DNA of 64,000 bases from Carettochelys insculpta (GCF_033958435.1 NC_134147.1:46680001-46744000); one strand, 5' to 3'. Numbered from the stretch's first letter, positions 1 to 12,185 are shown. Made by a program: numbers and translations. The notes: generated from the sequence alone by a model not told the origin.

Positions 1-2117
1 AGAACCTGCACTCCCCTGCATGTGGTTCTGGTAAGTAATGTTACTGCTGCATTCTTCTGTTCTGTTTAACAATGCATGTAGGGTTCCACATACTATGCAT
101 AATTTTGCAATAGGAGTCTTCGTTAATGTACTGGAGAGGAGACCAGTTGAAGACATGGGAGAAGTATTCTTCGCAAGAACACTAGACCAGCTTCCCCTCC
201 CCAAAATAACAATAGAATATACAGGAGCAAGATACACAAAGGATCTGTTTGTTGGTTGGATTAGAGGTAAGGCAGTGGGATGGAAAGAGAAATAGAAGAG
301 ATAAAAGGAGTGTAATCAAATATAAAATATGTTTAGCATGCTTTTCACATTAGCATTTAAAAGGGTAACTTATGAAAAAAGTAGGGAAAATCCCCTTTCT
401 TCCACATTGATTCTGGTATCTGCAGCACTTGCCACTAAATGCAACTCTCAGGTCTTAGACTGGGATGCTTGCATTCTAGATTTTGGATAGAAATATCATT
501 GGAATCCTCCTAGTAGAGTGTAAGAAAATTAGTAAAAAGTGAGATAAAATATGGATATGCAAAGCATATTAGCTGCATGGTGCCTACATCAAATAGGTAA
601 TATGAATTAATGGTTATTTGATAATTGTAATTTTTCTAGAAATATCATACCTATGTTTTTTAAATCTTGTAGATGAGATTTATCTTAACAAATTTTATCT
701 GGGTTTGTTCCAATAGCATGATTAAATGTAATACAACTATTTTAACATTTATTTTAGTAGCTGTTGAATTTGATGTTTAACCACATTAATTTGTATGTAT
801 AATAGAGTATTTAAAATATATGGACTTCATTATACTTGTTTTCAATCAAATCAAACAGCCTGAACAGATTAAAAAAACGCTAAAATATGATATTTTCCCA
901 TAGGTTTCCCCTTAAATGTCTTTCTCCCTGCCTTAAACCAAATCTATTCCCATTGGAATAGTGGATCATACTATATATGCTCTCCTTTATTCAAAACAAT
1001 TTTCCCATAAATATTTCAGTATTGAGGCCAATTTAGCCTTAAAATGTTTTGCATGAGGTACAGATAATATTTAGGTAAACAACTTTCTCTATGAAAAAAT
1101 GTGTTTAGTTCATTTAGTGAATTATAGAGGCCATCCCCATGCTTCAGCTCCACTGAAGATTGTGGAGGCTCAGTGGAATGCTGGAATTGTTGAAATGCAA
1201 TCTTTTCTGCACCAACAGCATGGAAGTTGTACAGTGTAGCGCATAAGTATCTGGGAGGCCTGGGGAGTAGAAAATAACAGAAAGTAAGGGCTGATACTGA
1301 GTGTTATACAATCTTCTAATTGTAGCAAACATGCACTGCAAAGAATCTGTTGCCTAAAAGCGAGTTTTAGCTTCTTTTTGGATCTGCTGGGACTCCATCT
1401 GACTCATTCAGGGTATTGAAGTTATAAGATACTGGCTATTTTGCAGAGACACATTTTTGAAGATTATCCAGAAATGGCATCTAGAAAAGAAAAATCCAGT
1501 TCAATAGCAAGAGTTATTGTGTCTTCTGAAAACTCATTCTTCCCTTGGAATTACTTTTGGCCTACTTTTTCTGAATCTCTGTCTCTTCAATCTTTTTGTT
1601 TCTTGCTACACAGGAAGTAATACAGACTGAGGAAAGTAGTATCTGTTTTTTTTTGCTTTTGTTTTTTTTTTAAATGAAGTAGGTTGTGGTGAATGACGAT
1701 TACAGAGTTTGCTAATGAGAAGAGGACACTATGACATGTTCTGTTTAATATTCTGCAGTCACATGGTGAGGAGTTCTGCCCTTTCACAGTCATGGTTGGG
1801 TTTTGAATTCAGAGGGATTTCTGTGTACTTCTAGCCACTGGAGCAATGTTCAAGTTGAAAAGAGAGCAGTTAAGAGACATCCTATAGCTGAAAGGAAGTG
1901 CATGTTTATTACAGGGTGTACTCTGGCAGCTGACTTTGGTATCTGATAAGATCTTCCACAAATGCACAAAATGTAATAAACTCCTGTGCAAAAAATGAAG
2001 GAATGCAAGAAGATGAAGAGGAGTAATATGATGCTTTTGAACCATTTAAAGGAGCTTTTTACATGTCAGTCACATCTATTTTCAGATACACCAAGCAGTT
2101 AATAAAATACTTGTTTG
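1..2117. other. AT-rich sequence without recognisable gene
   Basis: No convincing coding exon, RNA gene or repeat is seen here. Only short open frames occur, for example an 85-codon + frame at 38-295, and none shows a known domain or a biased amino-acid composition. A short T-rich run lies near 1647-1671. The base composition and dense stop codons resemble intronic or intergenic vertebrate DNA. Confidence 0.6.
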
Positions 2118-2119
2118 TA

Positions 2120-3203
2120 CAGTCATACCCTGAGATACGCCGTTTCGGGTTACAAGAATTCGAATTTACGAGGAGTTTCATTTAATACCACTACTTCATC
2201 TTACGAGACATTTCCTCGAATTTATGAGGATACACTGCTGTGTCTGGTCTGGGTCTCTGCCTCGGTGCTGCAGCAGCAGCATGCCCCGGCCTGGCTGGCG
2301 GCCACAGGCTCCCAGGGGCTCCTGCGAGACGTGGATGCTGGGCACGCAGCCCATCCTGGCCCCACCCCTACCACTCGCCCCCTGGGTGGCTGGGGAGCCG
2401 CCGCTGCCCACCGTGTGCAGCTGCGCCTCGGGTGCCTCTTGCCGCCTGCGGCATTCCGTCGCATTTAGCACCTCAGCCGCCGCTGGTGGGGCCTCTCCAC
2501 CGTGCAGCCCCACATGAGCGAGGTGTCGCCCCTCGCCAGCCAAGGGCCCCGTGTGCCTGCGCCTGCCTAGCTCCCTCCACAGCCAGCCCCTGGCACTGCC
2601 CCATCCCCGCTTAATCTAAGCTGCGCTTAGGCCGGCCTGCCTCTCCATGCCCTGCTCCGCCCTGCCTGGCCCCTTGAACTGGCCCCGCTTCTGCAGCCAC
2701 GGGCAGCTACCCGGCTTTGCGCCTCCCTCCCAAGTGCTCTTCGATTTCTATTCCCCTTACAGCCCTGTACCTGGGACAGCCCCCCAGCCCCAGGCTCTGC
2801 TCCCCAGGCCACACTACTGGGAGGACTTTTGTGAGCTCTGCACCTCTCCTGAATTCCCACTTCCTACTGCAGCCTAGCGACCGCATCCTGGTGATGATGC
2901 AAAACAAGGTGGTGTTGGCTTCCTGGCAGATCTTCCTCCCCATTTTTTGTACTGTAATTAATGGAGGGACAATACCTTGTTAGGTTGTGTTATGATAACT
3001 AATGTTAACCATTGAAGTAAGTGTGTTCATTTTAATGGGATTTGGTGTTGTTTTACCATAAATGGGTGTAAATTTTGGGGCTCAGGATTGCATAACATTT
3101 TTTCCCAATGAAATTAATGGTAATTACATTTTTGACTTATGAGAATTCACCCTAATAGGGGTTTTTCAGGAGCGACTTACCCTCATAAGGCAGGGGAAGA
3201 CTG
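2120..3203. mobile_element. pogo/Tigger-like non-autonomous DNA transposon
   Basis: The left end CAGTCATACCCTG follows a TA at 2118-2119. The right end, read on the minus strand, is CAGTCTTCCCCTG and is followed by TA at 3204-3205, giving short imperfect terminal inverted repeats and a TA target duplication. Sub-terminal sequence near both ends repeats the theme of a broken line of ttacga/cttatgag words, typical of Tigger-type ends. The middle (about 2245-2880) is an unrelated GC-rich block containing several short open frames on both strands but no transposase motifs. The family assignment rests on the TA duplication and the CAGT terminus and is not confirmed by a transposase. Confidence 0.7.
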
Positions 3204-3214
3204 TAGTTGAAACT

Positions 3215-4485
3215 GTAGTAAAGAATAAAATTGTCAGGCACATAAGTAAACACAATGTGTTTGGCGAAAAGTCAACATGGTTTCTGTAAAGGGAAATTAT
3301 GCCTTACTAGTCCACTAGAGTTCTTTGAGGCAGTCAGTTAGCAAGTGGACAAGGGAGATCCAGTGGATATAGTGTACTTAGATTTACGAAAAGCCTTTGA
3401 CAAAGGCCTTCACTAAAGGCTCTTAAGTAAAGTAAGTTGTCATGGGATAAGAGGGAAGGCCCTCTTGTGGATTGAAAACTGGTTAAAGACAGGAAACAAA
3501 AGGTAGGAATAAATGGTAAATTTTCAGAACTGATTGCGATAACTAGTGTTGTTCCCCAGTGGTCCATGCTAGTATCAACCCTATTCAACCTATTTATAAA
3601 TGATTTGGAGAAATGGATAAACAATGAGGTGGCAAAATTTGCAATGATACTAAATTGCTCAAGATAGTTAAGAACAAAACAGACTGTGAAGACCTTCAAA
3701 AAGATGTCACAAAACTAAGTGACTGGGCAACAAAATGGCAAGTGAAATTTAAAGAAATGCAGATTGTTAAAACTAGTCTCAACTATACATGCAAAATGAT
3801 GGGGACCAGTTTCTTTATAACTAGTCAAGAGAGTGATCTTGGAGTCTGTGGCTATTTCTGTGAAAACATCCACTCATTGTGCAGCAGCAGTCAAAAAGCA
3901 AACAGAATGTTAGGAATCATTAAAAAAAGGATAGAGAATAAGACAGAGAATATATTAAAAATATATATTGGTACAGGTAAAGGTTCAGAAAAGGGCAACA
4001 AAGCTAAAAGGGGTTTGGAACTGATGCCATATGAAGAGAGATTAAAAAGACAGGGAATTTTCAGATTAGAAAAGAGGAGACTATGAGGGGTGGGGAGATA
4101 TCACAGAAGTCTATAACATCATGACTGGTGTGGGAGTAGTAATTTTAAAACTAACAAAAGGAAGTTTTTCTTCATGCAGCAGACGGTTGGCCTGTCGAAC
4201 TCCTTGTCCGAGGATGTTGTGATGACCAGAACTTTAACAGGGTTCAGAAAAGAACTAGATACATTCATTGAGGTTAGGAGCGTGAATGGCTATTTGCCAG
4301 GATGGGTTGGAATGGTGCCCCTGGCCTGTATTTCTCAGAGGCTGGAAATGGATGATAGGAGAGGGATCACTTGATGATTGCCTGTTCTGTTCACTCCCTC
4401 TGGAGTATCTGGCATTGGTTACTGTTGGAAAACAGGATGCTGGGCTTGATGGACTGTTAAATTTCTGCTCTTCATTTGGCTACTT
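3215..4485 (+). pseudogene. CR1 LINE relic, RT C-terminal half plus 3' UTR
   Basis: This is a decayed non-LTR retrotransposon of the CR1 clade. At 3379-3408 the + strand still reads VYLDLRKAFD, the RT motif-A region. Near 3645 a broken NDTKL follows the position of the FADD box. The frame at 3655-4086 continues through the thumb-like region (KLSDWATKWQVKF) to the conserved C-terminal GLELMPYEERL stretch. Downstream, 4140-4485 is the classical CR1 3' UTR including the ctgggcttgatggac tail. Many stops and indels break it. There is no target duplication I can define, and the 5' end is truncated. Confidence 0.8.
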
Positions 4486-4499
4486 ATAGATTGTGTTAA

Positions 4500-4935
4500 A
4501 ATCACCCGTGAGCTTCTCTCTGGTAAGCTAAATGGATTGAATTCCCTAAGAATTTCACTGTAAGACAGGTTTTCCAGTCATGTAGATATATTCCTTATTC
4601 TTCTTTGAATCCTTTCCATTTTTAAACATTTCTCTTTAATTGTAGTCGCCAGAACTGGGCACAGAATTTTGGTAGCTTGGGTACCAGTGTCAAATGCAGA
4701 CATAATATAATTTCTCAGCTTGCATGCTCAATATTGTCCTCCTCATACATCCAAGAATTGCATTAGTTCTTTTTGCCACATCATTGTACTGAGACCTCAT
4801 GTTCAGTTGGTTATCTACCAGGACCCCTAAGTCTTTTTCAGGCATTGCTTCTCATGATATGGTCCTTCATCCTGTTCATAAGGCCCTTATTATTTGTTGT
4901 AGATCTATGATATTACACTGGATTGTACTGACAAA
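4500..4935 (-). mobile_element. CR1 LINE fragment, minus strand
   Basis: The + strand shows the complement of the CR1 RT C-terminal region: the ccagaactgggcaca word, the caagaattgcattag word and the accaggacccctaagtc word occur in CR1 order and spacing. It lies directly beside the plus-strand CR1 relic, so two CR1 fragments are arranged tail to tail. It is strongly decayed with no usable frame. Ends are approximate. Confidence 0.65.
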
Positions 4936-5221
4936 TAGACATAGAGTAATACTAATGGGAAGAGATGAGCCCCATCAGCTAGCTGAAGCACCAGATAAGG
5001 CTGTAGTACACTGACAACCTGATCTTTGCTCAATACCACCCATGTTTGGGGCACTCTACAGCAGAGTGGTGGATGCTGGGTGTCACATGTATTTGTATTA
5101 CTTGGATTTACAAGACGTGGTCTTCTGGAGCTGGAAAGGATAGGAGGAGGTAGCAAGAAGGCTGCCTAGTGGGTTTTGCCTAGCATGCTGAATTTTATGT
5201 CAAATTTTAGATTTGATTCCC

Positions 5222-5412
5222 ATCCCTAGTGGTTAGAGCAGTGGCTTGGAACTCAAGAGACTTCCTTGCCCTGTCAGTGGCTCACTGGGCATCCATGAGA
5301 TAATCACTTATTTGCTTTGTGCTGTGGTTTCTCCATTTTCAAAAAGGAAATAATGTTTGTAAAATGCTTTGAAATTTTGGGATGAAAGTTTCTGTATCAT
5401 GCAAAATAATAT
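5222..5412 (+). mobile_element. MIR/CORE-type SINE relic
   Basis: A tRNA-like head (tagtggttagagcagtgg) is followed by a core-like centre and a tail with the words tttctccattttcaaaaag and tgtaaaatgctttgaaat, which are characteristic of MIR-type SINEs with an L2-like tail. It is old and diverged. No duplication flanks are visible. Confidence 0.65.
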
Positions 5413-6240
5413 GTTATCATAAAAATGTTGAAAGCTTTTTGAAATTCAGTTACTTCATATTCTTATTTCAGTTCTAGAACTCAGTCCCGTAAAGTCACTT
5501 TCAGTGCAATTTTGTGTAATGAGTGATGCTGGGATTATGATTCATCACTCATTTTCTTAATTAGCAGCACTTGACTTTATCCACCAAAGCACCTGATTTG
5601 AAAACTGATATATTTTTTGCAGTTAAATAAAATAATGTTTGGCAGTATAAAGGTTTTTTTGAAATGCCATGCAACTTCTCTCTGATTGCTCATTACCAAT
5701 AATACAGTACCAAGCTAGGGTGCACACTTGTGATACGATCTGATCTTTTCTTGGAGCATTGTTGCTGCTTTTGAGGTCAAGTAACAAGCACATAACCAAG
5801 CACTAATGTTTTAAAACAGAAAAATCATGCACTTGTGACATTCTCATCTAATTTAATTAAACCGGTTTCTGCAGCTTCAAATGCCACAAATCTATAACAT
5901 CTGGGTTGATCTAATTTTCAAGAGACAGGCCATTTTCAGCAATAATGAACTTTTCAGTGCTTCTTGCTCCTTCCAGTCTCATACTTCTCACACCTTGTTT
6001 TCTGACTTAGGTGGGTGGTAGCAGTAAACCACTCAGATTTTGATTTTCTGAGAACCTTTGTTTTTAGTTTTTCATCCCAAAATGATAGTGTTTCTAAGAT
6101 AATTACTAAGATAACACTTCCAGGACTGTCTCTTTTGTTTCTGTTTGTATATTGCCTAGCACAATGGTGCCATAAGGGCTTCTCGGTGCAACTCTAATAT
6201 AAATAATAAAATATAGTAACAGAAGGCACAGTAAGGTGCA
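5413..6240. other. AT-rich sequence, nothing recognised
   Basis: Nothing gene-like or clearly repetitive is seen. One 60-codon + frame at 6015-6197 is hydrophobic by composition but lacks any family signature, and is treated as chance. Confidence 0.5.
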
Positions 6241-7057
6241 TAGAATCATCGGGCTGGAAGGAACCTCAGGAAGTCATCTAGTCCAGCCCCCTGCTTCAGG
6301 CAGGATCAACCCCAACTAAGTCATCCCAGCCAGGACCCTGTCAAGCTGGAGCTTAAAAACCTCGAGGGATAGAGAGTCCACCACCTCTCTAGGCAGTGCA
6401 TTCCAATGCTTCACCACCCTCCTAGGGAAGTAGTTTTTCCTAATATCTAACCTACACCTCTCCCTCTTCAACTTCAGACCATTACTCCTTGTTCTGCCAT
6501 CCAACACCACTGAGAACAGTTTCTCATGCTCCTTTTTAGAGCTCCCCTTCAGGAAGTTGAAGGTTGCTATTAAACCACCCCTAAGTTTCCTTTTCTGTAA
6601 ACTAAACAAGCCGAAATCCATCAGCCTGTCCTCATAGGTCTTCTGCTTCAGCCCCTAATAATTTTTGTTGCCCTCCTCTGAATCTGCTCCGGTACGTCCA
6701 CATCCTTTTAATAACATGGGGGGATGGGGGCCAAAACTGGACAAAATATTCCAGATGTGGCCTCACCAGTGCCGAATAGAGGGGAACAACCAATTCTCTA
6801 GATCTGCTTGAAATGCTCCTCCTAATGCACTGTAGTATGCCATTAGCCTTCTTTGCTACAAGGGGACACTGTTTACTCATATCCAGCCTTTCATCCACCA
6901 TAACCCCTAGGTCCCTCTCCTGTGTACTGCTGCTTAGCCAGTCGTTCCCCAGCCTATAACAATGCTTTGAATTCTTCTGCCCCAGGTGCAGGAGTCTACA
7001 CTTCTTGTTGAACGCATCAGATTTCTTTTGGCCCAATCCTCCAATTTATTCAGGTCA
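6241..7057 (-). pseudogene. CR1 LINE 3' fragment, minus strand
   Basis: The left edge is the CR1 3' tail seen in complement (agaatcatcgggctggaagg), so transcription ran right to left. Two minus frames, 6632-7036 and 6316-6621, carry the CR1 RT C-terminus: [28 protein letters not shown] and the final CRLDIRKNYFPRRVVKHWN stretch. They are separated by a frameshift near 6625. Homology stops abruptly near 7057, so this is a 5'-truncated insertion, the usual fate of CR1 copies. A closely related but separate copy lies at 41931-42985. Confidence 0.85.
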
Positions 7058-7554
7058 CAAGTTCTGAAACAACATGAAGGGAAAAAATTTATTAAAACTA
7101 CTTCCAAACAGAAAAGAAAACTGGGGGCAGTGGGGGTGGGTTGGAGCCCCATCCTAGATCTATGGCAGTAGAACAAACACATTTGCAAACAGCCCTTCAG
7201 GATGACCATCCGAAACGTTGTGGACAATAACACCACAATGTTTATATTAGTTGTCAGGGAGAGGTCACGATTGCTTTGTACAGAGGCCATAAAATTGTAG
7301 AAATGGTGTATTGCACGCAGCATTGTCCTCATGGACAGTATCTGCCAGTCATGAACAATATGCTTGACACTTTCTCAGTCGTCATTTCTCTCTAGACCAC
7401 TCCATTACAAAGTGCTGCAATACTTCCTTCAGGCGTGGGGGCACCTAGCTGTAAATATCTTTTGCAACACTGGAAAATTCCAAATGCAGATGATATTGTT
7501 CAAGGGTAGGCAAAGCCCACAAATCTCGCTGGCTCGCCACCCAAGCATGGCTCC

Positions 7555-7862
7555 AGCTGAACCCCCTCTCTGTGTGTGGCTCTGGTTCAACTCCCCCTAC
7601 CCCAGGTCAAGCTCCCCACGGCCCAACTCACCTTCCCTGCCCTGGTTCAACCCCCACTCTGTGCACGGCTCCAGCTCAAACCCCCTGCCCCAGTTCAAAT
7701 TCCCCCCAGCCCTGGTTCAACCCCCACCCACCCCATGTGCAGCCCTGCTTCAAACCCCCTGTGGCCCAGCTCAACACCCCTGCACATGGCTGTAGCTCAA
7801 CCCCCCCGCCCTAGTTCAACCACCCCTTTGTACATGGTTCTGGTTCAACTGCACCCTGCCCC
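7555..7862. repeat. C-rich minisatellite-like imperfect tandem repeat
   Basis: About six degenerate units share the motif GGCTCYRGYTCAACCCC (units near 7551, 7578, 7668, 7738, 7787 and 7837) with spacers of variable length rich in CCCC and gttcaa. Open frames on both strands are a product of this composition and are not genes. A G-run of about a dozen bases follows at 8027-8038. Confidence 0.6.
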
Positions 7863-8061
7863 CCTACATCCATAACCCACCCTGGGCTTAAGCCCCCTGC
7901 CCACAACCCCAACCCACCACCGGGCTTAACCCTTGTCCTCTTTCCCCCAGCTCCAGGGCTTACCTTGCAAAAAGAGATCCACCTGCTTCTGCTGTTTCCC
8001 CAGCTCCAGAACATGTGTTCTACCCGGGGGGGGGGGGAAGGCTGCCCCCACCCCACCCTGT

Positions 8062-8254
8062 TGGGGCAGAATAGCTCAGTGGTTTGTGTGTTGGCCTGCT
8101 AAACCCAGGGTTGTGAGCTCAATCCTTGAGGGGCATTGAGGGCTCCGGGTCAAATAGATTAAAAAAGAAAGAGGGGAGGGGATTGTGCTTGGTCCTTCCA
8201 AGAGGGCAGGGGACTGAATTCAAAAGCCTCTTGAGGTCACTTCCAGTTCTGTGA
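8062..8254 (+). mobile_element. tRNA-derived SINE with CR1-like tail
   Basis: The head carries an RNA polymerase III A box (TAGCTCAGTGG at 8072-8082) and a B-box-like GTTGTGAGCTCAATCC ending at 8125, spaced as in a tRNA. The body continues through gggcattgagggctcc, and the tail (gaggtcacttccagttctgtga) matches the 3' tail of CR1 elements in this window, which is how such SINEs borrow the LINE machinery. It looks like the turtle tRNA-type pol III SINE family. A second, minus-strand copy is at 31611-31802. Confidence 0.85.
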
Positions 8255-9579
8255 GCTGTGTATCTCCATATATTATATTACACAAAATTTGAGTTACACA
8301 AGGGCACATGGGAATGCAACCGTCACGTAAATCAAGGCACTATTGTAGACTGCTTTATAGGAGAAACAGATATCAATGTATATCAAAGATGTAACTTTTT
8401 CATGACAAATTCAAACCAGTGTAAATTCTGTAACTTCCTCATTGCAAAAGAGATAGCATAATAACGCTGGTTGTTATGGTGTTGCCTTTACTTGGTAAAT
8501 TAAAATAATAATTTTCACTTAGGATGTTCTTGTGCAGTGTTTTTTATCGTCTAGAAAGCTAAATGCACTTTCTTTGCTTAAATTGAGAAATATCCTGAAG
8601 GGTTGTCAGATTCTGAGTGACAGAAATAGGAGTAGTTTTCAAGTGGATACGAATGGAGATGTTGCCAAAAAAAAAAAATCTGTCTTTTTTTCTTTTAAAA
8701 GTGGTGTGATTCTCATGTGACTTCTCTATACTTAAGATCTGATGTATGTTTAGCGGTTGCAAATCCAGCCCCACGTGTTTGAGTCAGGAGTAGATGGGTC
8801 TGTTTTTCACACCTAGTAATTTAAGAAGAGTTTAGTCTAAACTGAGAGTGCATTTTTAATTAGGGTTTTTTTAAATAATGCCATCTTAATTAACTCTTTA
8901 ATTCTTAGTCGACCTGGGTAGAATCCTGTCTTGAAAGACTCTTCAGAATGCTTGCAATTTAATTTTATCAGAATTAAAATATGCTGTTACAGCACTCTGC
9001 AGTTGACTTGATGCGTGAATGCTGTCAGTCATTGTGTCTTCTCTATAACTGTGTAATTGGAAGTACTGGATGTCTTGAGTTGACACTTTTGGATGTCATC
9101 TTTATAAATTGCATTACATTATAGGGCGTGCATACTGATGTTCTTACTTGCTACTATTTTTCTATATTTTGGGACATTTCCTAGGTTTGAATAAGAATAC
9201 AGTACATAATAGTATGCAGTGTGTTAATAGTGATGAAAAGAGTCAGGACTTCTTGCAGCCCCCTTCAAAAATTACTTCCACAGTAACTCTTGTTATGCCT
9301 TTATTTTATTAAGAATTGAAGAACTTCACGTCTGGGCAAGAAATTTTTATCCTCCATCTAATATGTGTCACTACTTTTGAGCCTCTATCAAGCAGAGAAT
9401 GCAGCTGAGTAAGCTGAGTCCTGAGCTTTGTGGCAGCATTGTCTTTTACTAACTAATAAGAGAGACTCATTAGTTAATTTCAGTTTAATTGTAATTAATG
9501 CTGTTCCAAGAAACTGATGGCTGAGAATAGTCAGAAGCATGAAGCTCAGAAGTTTGACTTAGTTTTGTGTGAAAATCTA
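8255..9579. other. AT-rich sequence without recognisable gene
   Basis: No gene or clear repeat is identified. Short frames at 8258-8461, 8532-8720 and 8559-8774 (minus) lack domains; the last two are complementary shadows of the same AT-rich stretch around an A-run near 8668. Confidence 0.5.
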
Positions 9580-9735
9580 AGGATTGCTCTTGCAACGCTT
9601 GTGAGGCAGAATGATTGAGTGGGAATGGCACAGAACAGGGAATTGGTCAAGCTGGGTTTTATTTCCAACTTTGTCATTGAATTGCTGTGTGATCATATGC
9701 ATTTGTAGGCATCCCATTGTTTTTCTTAAGAATTT
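9580..9735 (+). mobile_element. possible MIR-type SINE relic
   Basis: The order of words aattggtcaagctgggtttt, ttccaactttgtcattgaa and tgctgtgtgatca mirrors the MIR consensus region (the 'gggttc..ccaactctgccactgac..gctgtgtgacc' segment). It is strongly diverged and both ends are uncertain. Confidence 0.4.
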
Positions 9736-10210
9736 GTCCTGACTCCCCAGCCTGACCGTATTGTTTGTCTTATGGGAAAGGAGCAGCACAAACTTTGGAA
9801 GCACAGGATTGAAATAACAAACCAGTGCTATAATGGCAACAATCACGGGCCACCATTTGGAAGCTGTGCCTTGAACCAACAACCAAAATTAATCACTGCA
9901 GTCTGTGCCAATCAAGTTTAGCACCAGCTTATCCTTAAATAAGACCATATAGTAAATTTAAGCAAGAGCTTTGCTCACTCCTCAGTACCAGAAAGGTCTA
10001 CAATGTGCAGCTCAGCACTATGGAATTGACAGTAACAATGAAACTGCTGAAATGTGGAACAGTAGCTTGGCTAGATGGGCTATCTAATGAACTGTTATTG
10101 CAGTTTGGGACATGAGTACAGAAGCAGCTACTTTATCGGTTGCATGGAGGCAATGCAGATACCCAGACTATAGAGATAAGCTAAAATGGTTGCACTACTT
10201 AAATCACATA

Positions 10211-10932
10211 GGGTGTGTCTACACTAGCTGGCTACTTCGAAGTAGCTGGCACAACGTCGAAATAGCATGGGTTGTGTCTACACTAGAAGTGTGCTATTTC
10301 AGCGTTGAAATCGACATTAGGTGGCAAGATGTCGAAATTGCTATTCCTATCCGAAGATGAGAATAGTGCCCTACTTCGATGTTCAGCGTTGAAGTAGGGC
10401 ATGTGTAGATGATCCGTGTCCCACTATGTTGAAATAGCGGGGTCCTCCATGGCGGCCATCAGCTGAGGGGTTGAGAGATGCTCTGTCCAGCCCCTGTGGG
10501 GCTCTACGCTCACCGTGTGCAGCAGCCCTTAGCCTAGGGCTGCTGGCTGCTGCTGCTGAAGGTGGGGGTCCATGCTGCGTGCACGGGGTCTGCAACCGGT
10601 TGTCGGCTCTGCGGACCTCGTGCTGTGCAGGCCGAGTGTGTCTGGGAGGGGCCCTTTAAGGGAGTGTCTTGCTGTTGCCCCAGAAGGGTTAGTCCATCCT
10701 GTGACCCTGTCCACAGGCTTTCCTAGTCCCCTTATTCTGATTGGGGCTGCTTTTGTGTGTAGACGCTCCCCTGCAGGGCCCATTTCGATGTAGCACTTTC
10801 CTACATCGACGTTGAATGTCGATGGCACCAGCCCTGGAGGATGTGTGGACGCTATGTGTGGAAGTAGCTTATTTTGATTTCGCTGCGTCGAAATAAGCTA
10901 TTTCGATGTAGCGTCCCAGTGTAGACATAGCC
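10211..10932. mobile_element. MITE with GGGTGTGTCTACACTAG termini
   Basis: The left end GGGTGTGTCTACACTAG and the complement of the right end (GGCTATGTCTACACTG) form imperfect terminal inverted repeats. ATA occurs immediately outside both ends (10208-10210 and 10933-10935), suggesting a 3-bp target duplication. The interior repeats cgaaatagc/ctacttcgaag words in both orientations and contains a second copy of the terminal motif at 10269-10285, so it may be a nested or internally duplicated element. The GC-rich centre (10440-10700) holds short open frames with no domain. Confidence 0.65.
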
Positions 10933-10935
10933 ATA

Positions 10936-11183
10936 GAGTGTGTCTACACTAGGAACTAACTTCAAAGTTACCTTTGAAGTTGGGCACTATTTTGAAGTAG
11001 CCAGCAGAGAGTCTACACACATTTTCTGTTACTTCAAAGTTAACTTCGAAGTTGGGAGCCCATCTTCAAAGTCCTTACTTCATTCTTGGGAATGCAGTAG
11101 TGCCTTACTTCAAAGTTTAACTTCAACGTAGGGTGTGTGCAGACGCTTAACTTTGAAGTTATTTTTGTAGTGTAGACACAGCC
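10936..11183. mobile_element. short MITE of the same terminal family
   Basis: It starts GAGTGTGTCTACACTAG and its right end in complement is GGCTGTGTCTACACTAC. The sub-terminal acttcaaagtt words are repeated in inverted orientation (taactttgaagtt near 11148), so the whole 248-bp unit could fold on itself. It abuts the preceding MITE, sharing the ATA between them. No matching duplication is seen on the right (ctt). Confidence 0.6.
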
Positions 11184-11194
11184 CTTATGGCCCT

Positions 11195-12185
11195 GTGTCA
11201 TGATTTATTGACCAAGCTCATTCCTGTGCTCAACAGATAAGCTATATGAACAGATAATGAATAAAATAGTACCAATATTGGACTGGCAGCTAATGGTTGA
11301 TCAAGCTGGCTTCTGCCCTGAATGTTCATGCTGTGATCAAGTTGCAAACTTAATTCTGTATATCAATTATGTCCTCAAAACCTGCAAAATTGCAGATGCT
11401 GTGTTCATTGTTCTGTTGGCTGCTTGTGACACTGTCAACCATCATTCACATCTACTTAAACTGGGAAAAAGTTTTAGAAATAGCAGTATGTTCAGGGAGA
11501 AGTGATGGTGTATTCAGCAGAATGGATAGACCCAAAGTCCACTACCCTTGTGGTTTAATATAAAGACAACTGACCGCCCATAATTCCTTCACACGTAAAG
11601 ATTAATGTATACTCATGACCTATGCAATGCCACCAAATCAGAAAGATTTGAGGATATTCTAACTGGCTCCTAACTTGGAAAATACTGTTGCATGTGGAGC
11701 CTGAATGTCAACTCTATTCAGATAAAAGCTTGGAAGCATCACCATGCCATGGTAAAACTCCAGATGTCATATGATGGTACAGTCCCTGAGCACTATGAAT
11801 ATCTGATGTAACTTGAGTTCACATTAGACAGAACGCTGACATTTCAAAAAGTAGATCAAAAGGTTGAAAAAGAAAGTCAGCTTCTGGAATTGTATATTCC
11901 AGAAATTGGCCAACACAAAATGGGGAGCTGAGCCCATCTTGCCCTTTGTTACTTAATTTTGGAGTACTGTGCTTCAGTATGGTAATACTGAAGTCAAGCA
12001 CAGAAAATTGATACTGAGCTTAATCAGTCATGTAGGACCATCACAGGCATTTCAAACCAATTCCTATATTGTTGCTAACCTGCAGTGCCCACTGGAGATT
12101 GCATCACCATCTGTGAGATGGGATGACTTTAATAAAAAGAAAAGACAAAAACAGGTGCCTCAACCAAGATTAAGTATTTTTGTGT
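11195..12185 (+). pseudogene. old LINE reverse-transcriptase relic
   Basis: This is a degenerate non-LTR retrotransposon RT. The frame at 11257-11505 carries the finger/motif-A block with residues DQAGFCPECSCCDQVANL followed by VFIVLLAACDTVNHHSHLLKL, equivalent to the QAGFRpgrSctDQv...DLtAAfDTVwh..LL.KL block of Jockey/CR1-related RTs. Further on, LEFTLDRTLTFQK (around 11813) and the LILEYCASVW-type stretch (around 11955) correspond to the downstream LGVtLDRtLt and ..EYcapvW motifs. Frames are broken by several stops and frameshifts. The exact clade cannot be fixed by eye, and it differs from the CR1 copies nearby. Confidence 0.7.

Noticed and set aside
38..295. 85-codon + frame at the window start as a gene
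   Set aside because: No domain, no splice context and ordinary length for AT-rich DNA; nothing supports expression.
2115..2983. Several overlapping open frames on both strands
   Set aside because: They sit in the GC-rich core of a MITE, overlap one another in several frames, and lack any domain.
7364..8056. Proline-rich open frames of 80-143 codons
   Set aside because: Produced by the C-rich minisatellite, which is open in several frames at once.
8072..8130. A tRNA gene
   Set aside because: A and B boxes are present but the acceptor stem does not pair and a CR1-type tail follows, so it is a SINE head.
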